From the NCBI GenBank assembly GCA_963800205.1, contig CAWCZQ010000005.1, positions 186,001 through 250,000 on the forward strand: DNA of 64,000 bases, read 5' to 3'. Positions within the stretch are counted from its first letter, which is position 1. Each line of letters begins with the position of its first letter. This DNA is from UBA6224 sp963800205 (lineage in GTDB: Bacteria; Patescibacteriota; Saccharimonadia; Saccharimonadales; UBA4665). This document shows, piece by piece, positions 35,252-43,564 of the stretch. The position numbers and the translations under genes were made by a program. The notes beneath the pieces were generated by a model, which was not told the DNA's origin, ran no database searches, and was given only the letters and a program-made list of their open reading frames with translations.

Positions 35252-35596
35252 CTACTGGACAAAATGCCGCTGCTGGCGGGGCCACAGTAATACACCGCGT
35301 ATCACCTCTACGCCTAGCCAGCCGAACGTTCGACTGTCGCTGCTTGCCTCGGGATTATCGCCGAGCAAATACACGCGGCCGCCTTCGAGCCGGGCTATTC
35401 GTTTAATTTTTTCGACATTATTGTGGCGAAACATCACGATATCTCCTACCTTGCAAGAGCGCGGCGATGTAAATAGCACCAACTGCCCCGCCATCAGTGT
35501 GGGAGCCATGCTGTCACCGTGGATACGGCGCAGTTGCAACCAACTCGTCGAGTTGCTAGCTTTCTTTGGTCTTCCAGAATAAGTCTGCGATTTCAT
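35252..35596 (-). CDS. sodX: Ni-superoxide dismutase processing peptidase (SodX-like, S26)
   Basis: 114 residues of the signal-peptidase/S24-S26 fold. Seen: IHGDSMAPTLMAGQLVLF with the catalytic Ser, and EKIKRIARLEGG carrying the catalytic Lys, then LLGDNPEASSDSRTFGWL, the box D/E region. There is no transmembrane helix, as in the SodX group that trims the SodN prepeptide. It starts inside the 3' end of sodN, overlapping it by 41 bases, a layout that couples the two. Start at ATG 35596 is plausible but a later start would remove the overlap. Confidence 0.85.
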   Translation of the reverse strand: MKSQTYSGRPKKASNSTSWLQLRRIHGDSMAPTLMAGQLVLFTSPRSCKVGDIVMFRHNNVEKIKRIARLEGGRVYLLGDNPEASSDSRTFGWLGVEVIRGVLLWPRQQRHFVQ

Positions 35597-35939
35597 CTAC
35601 CATATCCAGTAATTTTTGTCCGGTTTCTGGGTCGCTGTGATGCTTGCAATCGCTGGCCTGCTTGATAGCCTTCCAGAACTTGTCGTGCAAGTCAGGGAAC
35701 GTTTCGAGATGTTCAGGCTTGAAGTAATCAGCCCACAACACCATCAGGTGATGCTTTACTAATTCGGCACGCTCTTCTTTGATCATTATCGCCCGTACTC
35801 GATCGTCGCCATCGAAGTTTGCCATCTTATCCTGAATGGCTTTGACGCTTAGGGCCTCGATTTTTGCTTGAGCCGGATCGTACACGCCGCAAGGCAAATC
35901 ACAGTGGGCATAGACAGGTTTAACAGTAAATAGTTTCAT
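35556..35939 (-). CDS. sodN: Nickel superoxide dismutase
   Basis: Cytosolic enzyme that dismutates superoxide using Ni. The mature N-terminus HCDLPCGVYDP is plain: His, two Cys and the nickel hook of the family follow an 11-residue prepeptide (MKLFTVKPVYA) to be cut off just before the His. The rest is the usual four-helix bundle (KIEALSVKAIQDKMANFDGDDRVRAIMIKEERAEL, then HHLMVLWADYFKPEHL). Length 127 is typical. The sodX protease overlaps the 3' end. It gives this organism an iron- and manganese-free superoxide defence. Confidence 0.97.
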   Translation of the reverse strand: MKLFTVKPVYAHCDLPCGVYDPAQAKIEALSVKAIQDKMANFDGDDRVRAIMIKEERAELVKHHLMVLWADYFKPEHLETFPDLHDKFWKAIKQASDCKHHSDPETGQKLLDMVDEIADLFWKTKES

Positions 35940-36027
35940 GATGCATGTCTCCGATTATGGTATACCACTAGTATACGACCCATTATGTCCATGACTGTAT
36001 AATTTTCGCTAGCGACGTGGACTGATT

Positions 36028-36684
36028 CTACCCTTTACTCGGAAAACTATGAGCTGCTCGCCACTTGTCGATTTCGCCATGATGGCCATTGAGTAAAACA
36101 TCAGGCACTTTCATGCCGTCGTAGTCAGCTGGCCTGGTATACTGCGGGAACTCCACCGTCTTATCATCATCTTGAAAGGATTCGATATCTGCGCTGGTTT
36201 CGCCACCGAGTACGCCTGGCAACAGCCGTACCACCGAATCAATCATGACCATGGCCGGAATCTCTCCGCCCGTCAGTACGTAATTTCCTATGCAAAACTG
36301 CTCGTCGACCCAGGTAGTAATACGTTCGTCATAGCCTTCGTAGCGTGGGCACATAATAATAAGGCCGCGGCCGTCGGCCGCCAGCCGCTTGGCATCAGAC
36401 TGTTTGTAGACCTTGCCACGGGGGGTGGGAAGCATTACCAATGCATCAGGGTCGTTCGCTTTAGCGTGGTCTATTGCTGCCTTAAGCGGCCCTACCATCA
36501 GCAACATACCATCACCGCCGCCATATGGGGTGTCGTCAACTTGTTTGCGCGGGCCCGCGCCAAATTGGCGTAGGTCTATAGTGCTATACTCGACAATGCC
36601 GCGATCACTCGCCTTCCAGAGCATGCTCGAACCAAGTACGTGCGTAAACATATCCGGAAACAACGTTATGACTTGAATCTTCAT
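36028..36684 (-). CDS. trmD: tRNA (guanine-37-N1)-methyltransferase
   Basis: Methylates G37 next to the anticodon to prevent frameshifting. Seen: KIQVITLFPDMF at the start, GDGMLLMVGPLKAA, IMCPRYEGYDERI and the knot region GNYVLTGGEIPAMVMIDSVVRLLPGVLG, the SAM-binding trefoil knot of TrmD. 218 residues is standard. The ATG overlaps the stop of the small membrane gene (ATGA), forming a translationally coupled pair. The neighbouring rpsP and KH genes are the usual trmD context. Confidence 0.97.
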   Translation of the reverse strand: MKIQVITLFPDMFTHVLGSSMLWKASDRGIVEYSTIDLRQFGAGPRKQVDDTPYGGGDGMLLMVGPLKAAIDHAKANDPDALVMLPTPRGKVYKQSDAKRLAADGRGLIIMCPRYEGYDERITTWVDEQFCIGNYVLTGGEIPAMVMIDSVVRLLPGVLGGETSADIESFQDDDKTVEFPQYTRPADYDGMKVPDVLLNGHHGEIDKWRAAHSFPSKG

Positions 36685-36866
36685 CTAGTCAGGCCTTCAC
36701 AGAGAGCAGCATCGTATGATAATTCTGGCTCATTACTGGTGTGCCACGAACGCAAACAGGCTTTTTTCTGTGCCGGTAGCATTTGATAGCCGATAAATAT
36801 TAGCCCAATGACCACGGCGAACACCATGAGCACTTTTTTCCAGCTAAATTTCCTTTTTCGTATCAT
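36681..36866 (-). CDS. Small single-pass membrane protein, ELSY-C-GLT family, second copy
   Basis: 61 residues: basic N-terminus, one helix (VLMVFAVVIGLIFIGYQML) and a tail with two Cys ending ELSYDAALCEGLTR. It is a paralogue of the 75-aa protein at 3506-3733, sharing ELSY-x2-A-x-C-x-GLT. The TACAAT box 6 nt before the ATG makes it a leaderless start, right after the terminator of the KH/rpsP unit. trmD overlaps its stop, so it sits in the same transcript as a tRNA-modifying enzyme. Confidence 0.78.
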   Translation of the reverse strand: MIRKRKFSWKKVLMVFAVVIGLIFIGYQMLPAQKKACLRSWHTSNEPELSYDAALCEGLTR

Positions 36867-36880
36867 TTTTCAATTGTACC

Positions 36881-36908
36881 AAAAAGAACCCCTTTCGGGG
36901 TTCCTTTT
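36881..36908 (-). terminator. Terminator after the rpsP-KH unit
   Basis: Stem GGAACCCC-GAAA-GGGGTTC followed by TTTTT on the minus strand; the T-run runs directly into the TACAAT promoter of the next gene. Confidence 0.85.
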
Positions 36909-37056
36909 GTCACATAAAGCTCCCAATCAGACGGTGTCTAATTGGCTCGCATGAGCTCATTAGTTTTTGTTTTGAAAAGTTTCTGTCGTTATCAATTCGA
37001 CTAGGCACTACTATAGCGAAGCCACAAGCACATTTCAAGTCTAAAATTAGTTTTTA

Positions 37057-37479
37057 TTAGACGTCGAGATCGTCGAGTTCTTCGAGCTCGCGTCGAGTCT
37101 TGCTGACAACATCGCTCTCTTTGGTATCGTATTCTGACGATGTAGTATCGGCTTCGTCAAGATCATCATCTTGCGGCTTCGTAACGGTTGTGTTATCACC
37201 GCCACTACTCGGGGCTGCACCGCCTGGCACACCATTGTCGACAATCTTTAGGTTGTAACGGGCATCGTTCTTGGTGCCGAGCGCTCGCAATAGCGTACGC
37301 AAACTCTGGGCCGTAGCTCCTCGTTTACCGATAACACGCCCCAGATCCTCTGGGTCAACCGTTAGTTCAAGCAATACACCTTTTTCATCGATACGACGTT
37401 CGACCTGGACCTCTTCCGGTTTTCCGACGAGAGATTTCACGACATACTCAACAAATTGCTGGTCAATACTGTTATCCAT
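37057..37479 (-). CDS. khpA: KH-domain RNA-binding protein (KhpA/YlqC family)
   Basis: 140 residues; the first 78 or so are the KH domain with LTVDPEDLGRVIGKRGATAQSLRTLLRALG (the GxxG loop is GKRG). The tail is acidic and Asp/Ser/Thr-rich (DDDLDEADTTSSEYD), unlike the short canonical KhpA of about 80 residues. KhpA with its partner regulates RNA stability and cell size in Gram-positives. ATG with GAGGAGGATGT. It follows rpsP, the usual KhpA position between rpsP and trmD. Confidence 0.9.
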   Translation of the reverse strand: MDNSIDQQFVEYVVKSLVGKPEEVQVERRIDEKGVLLELTVDPEDLGRVIGKRGATAQSLRTLLRALGTKNDARYNLKIVDNGVPGGAAPSSGGDNTTVTKPQDDDLDEADTTSSEYDTKESDVVSKTRRELEELDDLDV

Positions 37480-37566
37480 ACATCCTCCTCAGACTGTTAA
37501 GAATTAGCAACTCAGGCATTATAGCAGAACGCTGTACGGGTAACACCGTAAAGAATCCTACAGCTA

Positions 37567-37950
37567 TTAGACTTCGTCAGCAGTTTTAGCTGCCGGAGCG
37601 GCTGCTTCGGTTGCGACTTCTTCTACTGGCTCTTCTTTGGGCTGGTTCTTGCGTAGTTTTTCTGGATTACGCAGCTTACCGGCTTTGGCAGCGCTCATTT
37701 TAACCCATGATGGCAAGTCGACACCTTCTGATTTGAGGAGTCGAGCAGCGCGCTCAGATGGTTGAGCACCATTACCAAGATAAAACGAAGCTTTGTCTTT
37801 ATCGAGCGTGATTGTTTTGGCGTGAGGGTCGTAACTGCCCAACTGTGCGACTACTTTACCGCTAGTCGGCGTCAAACGCGATTCCTGTACAATCATACGG
37901 AACATTGCGTGACCTTTGCGGCCGGTTCGTTGCATGCGGATAGCTAGCAT
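37567..37950 (-). CDS. rpsP: 30S ribosomal protein bS16
   Basis: 127 residues: MLAIRMQRTGRKGHAMFR, VVAQLGSYDPHAKT, FYLGNGAQPSERAARLL are diagnostic S16 segments. The C-terminal Glu/Ala-rich tail after residue 90 is a lineage extension. Lies upstream of the KH gene in the same direction. Confidence 0.98.
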   Translation of the reverse strand: MLAIRMQRTGRKGHAMFRMIVQESRLTPTSGKVVAQLGSYDPHAKTITLDKDKASFYLGNGAQPSERAARLLKSEGVDLPSWVKMSAAKAGKLRNPEKLRKNQPKEEPVEEVATEAAAPAAKTADEV

Positions 37951-38040
37951 ATTATTTCTAAACTCTCTTTCACTCTCTAAAGTTTATAACGTGATTCCAT
38001 AGTATTTTACAGATAACGCTCTCTGTTGTCAACCACGAGC

Positions 38041-38745
38041 TTACGACTGCTCCTCTTTGTAGACAAGCAGGGCTGCTTCTGCCGCCCGCTGCTGGCCTTG
38101 TTGCTTGCTTGGTCCCTGGCCTTGACCCTTGAGTTTACCGTCCACAAAAACACCGACCGTAAAGGTTTTTTCGTGATCAGGACCAACTTCTTCGAGAACC
38201 CGGTACACCGGTGTCGCACCGTCTGTGCTTTGGGCTAACTCTTGCAGATGTGATTTAGGATCCATCCACGACCCGGTTTTGAGAATTTCATCAAACGTAC
38301 TGAGCAAACTCTCTGTTATAAATCGTTTGCAAGCCTCATAACCCTGATCGAGATACATAGCGCCAAGCACGGCTTCGTAGGCGTTGGCCAAAATCTGTTC
38401 GCGTGCCCGCTCACTCCCCCGCTTTTCACCGCGACTCAGCCGCAGCAGATTCTCGTACTCGTAGCGGCTGGCTGCCGCGCTAATACTTTCGGTACGCACC
38501 AATGAGCTGCGCCAACTGGTCAACGTACCCTCAGGGTCGCTATAGTTGCCATATAAAAATTCTGTGGTTACCAGCTCAAGCACGGCATCACCGAGAAATT
38601 CCAGCCGTTCGTTGTGCTCGCTAACCGTTTTGCGGTGCTCATTGAGGTACGATCGGTGCGTAAACGCCGTAATTAACAGATCAATGTTACTAAAGGTGAC
38701 ACCCAGCTTTTCCTGAGCAAATGTCTGATATGCCGTTGGGTCCAT
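38041..38745 (-). CDS. rnc: Ribonuclease III
   Basis: Cuts double-stranded RNA, including rRNA precursors. Seen: HNERLEFLGDAVLELV (the catalytic signature with the Glu/Asp cluster), ANAYEAVLGAMYLDQGY, and the C-terminal dsRNA-binding domain starting DPKSHLQELAQSTDGATPVY and ending with GPSKQQGQQRAAEAALLVY. 234 residues. It is followed by rpsP, KH and trmD, a common gene set. Confidence 0.98.
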   Translation of the reverse strand: MDPTAYQTFAQEKLGVTFSNIDLLITAFTHRSYLNEHRKTVSEHNERLEFLGDAVLELVTTEFLYGNYSDPEGTLTSWRSSLVRTESISAAASRYEYENLLRLSRGEKRGSERAREQILANAYEAVLGAMYLDQGYEACKRFITESLLSTFDEILKTGSWMDPKSHLQELAQSTDGATPVYRVLEEVGPDHEKTFTVGVFVDGKLKGQGQGPSKQQGQQRAAEAALLVYKEEQS

Positions 38746-38838
38746 AGGCTTTTAGAGATACTAGCGGATAGATTGGAGACCGCCCGTACGCCGGGCAATC
38801 GACAGTCGATTAGCTACTATCGTTCTCCTTTCATATTA

Positions 38839-39339
38839 TTAAAATAACTTTCCTTCACGTATTTTCTTCATGGCAAGCAAAATCAGTTTACCGATATCGT
38901 CATAGGCTATCTCATCGACAGCTTCTTGGGCGGGCAGCCACTTAATATCCGTCAGCCAATCTTCCGGCTCTAGCTTGTTGGTGTCGCCCTGGCCTTCGAC
39001 GAGGTAAATGTTCATAGTCATCAATACCAATGTATGCGCCCGACGGTAACGGAAGTTAACCTTCCCGAGCCAAAAATAGACTTCCATATCTTGCAGGCCA
39101 GTCTCTTCGCGGATTTCTCGCTCAGCGGTAGCACCAGGGTCTTCGCCCGGTTCTACGTGACCTTTAGGAATAGTCCAGCGATGTTTGGCATCTTTTATCA
39201 GTAGTATCTCGAGTTTGCTGTTAGCATCACGCCGAAAAATAATGCCACCCGAAGTGGTTTCGTGGACAACCTCATCAATAGCGGGTCGACGTTTGCCAAC
39301 AAAATTCTTGAATCCCTGAAGTGGTTTAGGCCGTTTCAT
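38839..39339 (-). CDS. Nudix hydrolase
   Basis: 166 residues with a full Nudix box GHVEPGEDPGATAEREIREETGLQD and a downstream loop FWLGKVNFRYRRAHTLVLMTM. Similar to the diadenosine polyphosphate or NADH-type branch, but substrate cannot be set. The start overlaps the nusB end by 14 bases. Confidence 0.92.
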   Translation of the reverse strand: MKRPKPLQGFKNFVGKRRPAIDEVVHETTSGGIIFRRDANSKLEILLIKDAKHRWTIPKGHVEPGEDPGATAEREIREETGLQDMEVYFWLGKVNFRYRRAHTLVLMTMNIYLVEGQGDTNKLEPEDWLTDIKWLPAQEAVDEIAYDDIGKLILLAMKKIREGKLF

Positions 39340-39820
39340 CCTTAGCGTGCGCCTTTTCGTTAGGGGTGACTATTTTTGGTTCTTCAACGTCTTCGCCGTT
39401 CTTTTTGCGAAGCGCCGTACCGAGCACACCGTTTACAAATTTACTGGAATTTTCACTGCCGAAGGCTTTCGCTAATTCGACAGCTTCGTTTATGACTACT
39501 TTAGGCGGAACACTTTTGCCATACTCGAGCTCATACATACCGATGCGCAAAATCACGCGATCCATACGAGCAATCTGATCGATTGGCCATTCTGGCGCAA
39601 TCGGTTGCAAGGCGGCATCGAGTCCCTCCATTTTGTCAGAAACCCCATGGGTGAGCTGCTTAATGAAGTCGACATCATCAACCATCGCTTCATATCGAGC
39701 GATGTTACGACCCAGTACCTCATCTAGCTCAAAGGTTGTGTCATCCGCTGCACGGCGAAAATCCTGCTCGTAGAGCGTTTGCAATGCGATGATGCGACCG
39801 AGGTGCCGGTTCGATGCCAT
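39326..39820 (-). CDS. nusB: Transcription antitermination factor NusB
   Basis: 164 residues. Seen: NRHLGRIIALQTLYEQDFRR (the RNA-binding N-terminal helix) and VVINEAVELAKAFGSENSSKFVNGVLGTAL (the typical NusB core VINEAVELAKxFG-x5-KFVNGVLG). Works in rRNA antitermination and processing. A Glu/Lys-rich tail extends beyond the fold. It lies in the order rpmF, nusB, Nudix, rnc on the minus strand. Confidence 0.96.
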   Translation of the reverse strand: MASNRHLGRIIALQTLYEQDFRRAADDTTFELDEVLGRNIARYEAMVDDVDFIKQLTHGVSDKMEGLDAALQPIAPEWPIDQIARMDRVILRIGMYELEYGKSVPPKVVINEAVELAKAFGSENSSKFVNGVLGTALRKKNGEDVEEPKIVTPNEKAHAKDETA

Positions 39821-39877
39821 AGTTTGTTAAGCCTTCCGTTTATATCAACTACGTTTAGTATAACGTAGTGCTTCCGT

Positions 39878-40024
39878 TTATGAGACGGTTTTGCCGGTTT
39901 CGCGGCGAGTAGTCCGGACTTTTACCGGAGACTTGCCGTTAACTTTACGCGCAAGTTCAAGCACCAAGTGACTACGGCGCGTGCCGGTCTTACGGGGGCT
40001 GGTTCGCTTCTTGGGTTTACCCAT
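39878..40024 (-). CDS. rpmF: 50S ribosomal protein bL32
   Basis: 48 residues beginning MGKPKKRTSPRKTGTRRSHL, the classic L32 N-terminus, and no zinc-ribbon Cys (a C-minus paralogue). ATG 40024 with AGGAG 12 bases upstream; a promoter TTGAAT-17-TAAGAT precedes. It is a monocistronic-looking core gene. Confidence 0.95.
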   Translation of the reverse strand: MGKPKKRTSPRKTGTRRSHLVLELARKVNGKSPVKVRTTRRETGKTVS

Positions 40025-40125
40025 TGATTAATTAACTCCTATCATTTCGCTACAGCTCATCTTAACAGATTGAGCCATATGATTCAATTGTATTATTTGG
40101 TCCTATTATGGACCACCATGCAAGC

Positions 40126-42570
40126 TTATACAACGAAGTTGACAAGCTTGTTGGGCACGTAGATGGTTTTCTTGACGGTATGGTCCGCTAGGTAAGCTGA
40201 GACTTTGGTATCAGCTTGCGCCGTCGCAACAACATCGGCCTCGGCCGAGCCGGTCGCCACCTCGATAGTATTTCGTACTTTACCGTTTATTTGCACCACA
40301 ATCTTCATCTTGTCGCTGGCAAGATACTGTTCGTCGTAGCTAGGCCAGGCGCTGACATGGACGGAGCCTTTGTTGCCCAGCTCCAACCACAACTCTTCAG
40401 CAATGTGCGGTGCGAACGGCGCCAACAATTGCGTTAGTTGCGTCAGACTCTCACGCCAGACTTTGGCGGCCGCAAAACCGTGCGTCGCCTTAAGCTTATA
40501 CAGTTCGTTTACCAGCTCCATCATGCTGGCAATAGCGGTATTAAAGGCCATGGCGTCGAGGTCACCCGTGACTTTCTTGATTGTTCGGTGAGTGGCGGCC
40601 CGAAGCTCGACTACACCCCCATCATCAGACGTTGCTGACGTAGCTTGCTCAGTATATTCATAAACGAGCTTCCAGACACGGCTCAAGAACCGGTGGGTGC
40701 CGGCCACACCCTCGGGGCTCCATGGGGTGGTTTGGTCATATGGTGCCAAAAATGCAATTGCCAGGCGCATTGCATCGGCTCCATAACCGCTATCGATAAT
40801 GTCGGTCGGGTTCACCACGTTGCCCTTACTCTTACTCATCTTGGTACCGTCGGCCGCCAAAATAATGCCCTGGCCACGGCGCGCCTGGTACGGCTCTGGT
40901 GTCGGCACTAACCCCAGATCGTAGAAGAATTCATGCCAAAACCGCGAGTACAGCAAGTGCAGTGTTGTGTGTTCCATGCCGCCGAGATACATGTCCACGC
41001 TTTGCCAATAGTCCAACTTGTCTTGTGCGGCAAATAACTCGTCGTTGTGGGCATCGAAGTAGCGCAGGTAATACCAACTACTCCCGGCCCAGTTAGGCAT
41101 AGTATCGGTTTCACGTTTGGCCGGTTGACCACAGACAGGGCACGTCGTCGCCACCCATTCGGTGATGGCGGCGAGGGGGCTTTCACCGGTATCAGTTGGT
41201 TCGTAGTGCTCGACGTCCGGCAATACCACCGGCAAATCTCCATCGGGTACCGGCACGGCACCGTGCTCAGCACAGTGGATTATGGGGATAGGCTCTCCCC
41301 AATAATGCTGCCGGCTAAATATCCAGTCGCGCAAGCGGTAGTTAACCTTTTCTGTTCCCATCTGCTTGGCTTCGAGATCGGCTACGATAGTCTGTTTTGC
41401 TTCATCGCTCGGCTGGCCGTCGTATTCGCCTGAATTCATGAGTGTGCCTGGCGCTGCCGTATAGGCGTCATCCGCATCAGCGTTATCGATTACCCTCACA
41501 ATTGGCAAATGATACTTGGCAGCAAACGCCGAATCTCGCTCATCGTGCGCCGGGACCGCCATGATGGCTCCCGTACCGTATCCGGTCAAAACGTAATCGG
41601 CAATCCAGACGGGGATCCGCTGGCCGTTGACTGGATTGATGGCATGCGCGCCGGTGGCGACACCAGTTTTTTCCCGGTCAGTATCTTGGCGCTCTATATC
41701 GGTTTTGGCCTGTGCCGCTTTAATGTATGTATTCACATGCTCTTTTTGCTCGGCGGTCGTTATCTGCTGGACGAGTGGGTGCTCAGGTGCCAAAACCAAA
41801 AAGGTTGCACCACATATCGTATCGGGGCGGGTGGTGAACACCCGGACTTTTTCGTCGCTCTGTTCAATAACAAAGTCAATTTCGGCTCCCCGGCTGCGGC
41901 CAATCCAGTTGATCTGTTGGTCGGCAATACGGCTCGGGTAGTCCACGTCCTGCAAGCCATCGATTAAGCGGTCGGCATAGTCTGTAATTTTGAGTAGCCA
42001 CTGTTTGAGCAGCTTCTTTTCGACAATCGTATCGCAGCGTTCGTGGCGACCGTTGACGACTTCTTCGTTCGCCAGACCAGTCTTGCAGTGCGGACACCAA
42101 TTGATGGCAATCTCCGCCTGATAAGCCAAGCCCTTTTTGAAAAATTGCAAAAACAGCCACTGTGTCCACTTGTAGTAGTCCGGGTCGCTCGTTTTGAAGC
42201 TGCGGCTCCAGTCAAAACTAAAACCGACCGATTCGAGCTGTGCCTGAAAGGTAGCGACGTTTTGCTCGGTTGCTTGTTGTGGCGAAATTTTGTTCTTGAT
42301 AGCGAAATTTTCGGTCGGCAAACCAAAGGCATCGTACCCCATCGGGAAAAGCACATTGTAGCCCTGCTGCCGCTTGTAGCGAGCCATAACGTCGCCAAGG
42401 GTATATTCACGAATATGGCCCACGTGCATGCCGGCGCCACTCGGATACGGAAACTCAGTGAGCATCACATACTTCGGTCGCTCATCAAAATCAACCGCCT
42501 GATACAGCTGGCTGGCGGCCCAGTCTTTTTGCCACTTTGGCTCAATATCTTTCGGATTGTAGCGTTTCAT
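40126..42570 (-). CDS. leuS: Leucyl-tRNA synthetase
   Basis: The ATG at 42570 (MKRYNPKDIEPKWQKDW) is favoured because TATACT lies exactly 7 nt upstream, giving 814 residues; the frame to 42867 starts with a non-coding stretch that overlaps the ddl promoter. Seen: EFPYPSGAGMHVGH (the HIGH motif), the editing domain with TTRPDTICGATF, the WYYLRYFD segment, and MSKSKGN (KMSKS). Complete class I enzyme, bacterial type. Confidence 0.98.
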   Translation of the reverse strand: MKRYNPKDIEPKWQKDWAASQLYQAVDFDERPKYVMLTEFPYPSGAGMHVGHIREYTLGDVMARYKRQQGYNVLFPMGYDAFGLPTENFAIKNKISPQQATEQNVATFQAQLESVGFSFDWSRSFKTSDPDYYKWTQWLFLQFFKKGLAYQAEIAINWCPHCKTGLANEEVVNGRHERCDTIVEKKLLKQWLLKITDYADRLIDGLQDVDYPSRIADQQINWIGRSRGAEIDFVIEQSDEKVRVFTTRPDTICGATFLVLAPEHPLVQQITTAEQKEHVNTYIKAAQAKTDIERQDTDREKTGVATGAHAINPVNGQRIPVWIADYVLTGYGTGAIMAVPAHDERDSAFAAKYHLPIVRVIDNADADDAYTAAPGTLMNSGEYDGQPSDEAKQTIVADLEAKQMGTEKVNYRLRDWIFSRQHYWGEPIPIIHCAEHGAVPVPDGDLPVVLPDVEHYEPTDTGESPLAAITEWVATTCPVCGQPAKRETDTMPNWAGSSWYYLRYFDAHNDELFAAQDKLDYWQSVDMYLGGMEHTTLHLLYSRFWHEFFYDLGLVPTPEPYQARRGQGIILAADGTKMSKSKGNVVNPTDIIDSGYGADAMRLAIAFLAPYDQTTPWSPEGVAGTHRFLSRVWKLVYEYTEQATSATSDDGGVVELRAATHRTIKKVTGDLDAMAFNTAIASMMELVNELYKLKATHGFAAAKVWRESLTQLTQLLAPFAPHIAEELWLELGNKGSVHVSAWPSYDEQYLASDKMKIVVQINGKVRNTIEVATGSAEADVVATAQADTKVSAYLADHTVKKTIYVPNKLVNFVV

Positions 42571-42577
42571 CCCTGTT

Positions 42578-42600
42578 AGTATACGATTACTTACTCGGTA
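42578..42600 (-). promoter_or_regulatory. Leaderless promoter of leuS
   Basis: TATACT (42578-42583), then 7 bases, then the leuS ATG. A weak TCGACC lies 17 bases upstream as -35. It is back to back with the ddl promoter. Confidence 0.7.
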
Positions 42601-42637
42601 GGTCGAGCCTCCCATCAAAGTAGTTGTAATATGCGCG

Positions 42638-42649
42638 TATACTGGTGCT
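42638..42649 (+). promoter_or_regulatory. Leaderless promoter of ddl
   Basis: TATACT, 6 bases, ATG 42650. Divergent from leuS with 79 bases between the two start codons. Confidence 0.65.
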
Positions 42650-43564
42650 ATGAATATTGTCGTTTTATCTGGCGGTACCTCGAGTGAACGTGACGTTTCG
42701 CTGCGTTCTGGACAGGCAGTTGCCGCTGCACTCAGCGCCGCTGGGCACACCGTCGAGCAGGCCGATCCCTCACGAATCGCTCTCACCAAAGAATGGGCAC
42801 AACCGTATGACCTCGCCTTCCCCGTGCTGCATGGCACCGGCGGTGAAGATGGTGAGCTGCAAGGCAAACTAGACGCTATACATCTAGCCTACGTCGGCTC
42901 GGGCCAAGAAGCCTCGCAATTGTGCTTTAACAAGTGGGATTATCGCCAATTTGTCGAAACGCACGACGTACCACTTGCCGCCGGCGAATTAGTCGATAGC
43001 GACAGCCTCTGGCACAGTGACCTCGTAAAACACCCGTTCGTGCTCAAGCCTTTCGACGGCGGTTCGAGTATCGATACTTTTATAGTCCGTGACCCGGCGC
43101 AAGTTCCGCGAGATTCGATAGCCGCTGCGTTTCAGCGTCACCCCCAACTCCTGCTTGAGCAGCTCATTAGCGGCACCGAAATCACGGTGGGCGTCGTGGG
43201 CACACAGCCATTGCCGGTTATAGAAATTATCCCGCCCGCTGACGGCGAGTTTGATTACGAAAATAAATACAATGGCGCCACCCGTGAACTGTGTCCGCCA
43301 CGACACATCGCCACCTCTCTCCAAGACCAGGCCCAAGCACTCGCCGCCCGTATTCATAGCATATGCGGTTGCAAAGACCTCAGCCGGACCGACATGATGG
43401 TAACGACTAATGGTGATTTTATCGTTTTAGAGACGAACACGCTGCCTGGCCTGACCCCACAAAGCCTGTTGCCCAAAGCAGCCGCTACTGCCGGCCTGCC
43501 AATGAGCGAACTCTGCGACCACCTGGTGCAATTAGCAGCTAGTCGCCAAATTGCGACCGTTTAA
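42650..43564 (+). CDS. ddl: D-alanine--D-alanine ligase
   Basis: ATP-grasp enzyme making D-Ala-D-Ala for peptidoglycan. Seen: NIVVLSGGTSSERDVS (the N-terminal glycine loop), HPFVLKPFDGGSSIDTF (ATP-grasp), GTEITVGVVG, and FIVLETNTLPGLTPQSLLP (metal and D-Ala binding). 304 residues, standard. The 3' end overlaps the murF-type gene by 26 bases, tail to tail. D-Ala-D-Ala is also the substrate of the MurF neighbour. Confidence 0.97.
   Translation: MNIVVLSGGTSSERDVSLRSGQAVAAALSAAGHTVEQADPSRIALTKEWAQPYDLAFPVLHGTGGEDGELQGKLDAIHLAYVGSGQEASQLCFNKWDYRQFVETHDVPLAAGELVDSDSLWHSDLVKHPFVLKPFDGGSSIDTFIVRDPAQVPRDSIAAAFQRHPQLLLEQLISGTEITVGVVGTQPLPVIEIIPPADGEFDYENKYNGATRELCPPRHIATSLQDQAQALAARIHSICGCKDLSRTDMMVTTNGDFIVLETNTLPGLTPQSLLPKAAATAGLPMSELCDHLVQLAASRQIATV

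Noticed and set aside
40126..42867. leuS start at 42867
   Set aside because: The first 99 residues do not resemble LeuS and overlap the ddl gene on the opposite strand.
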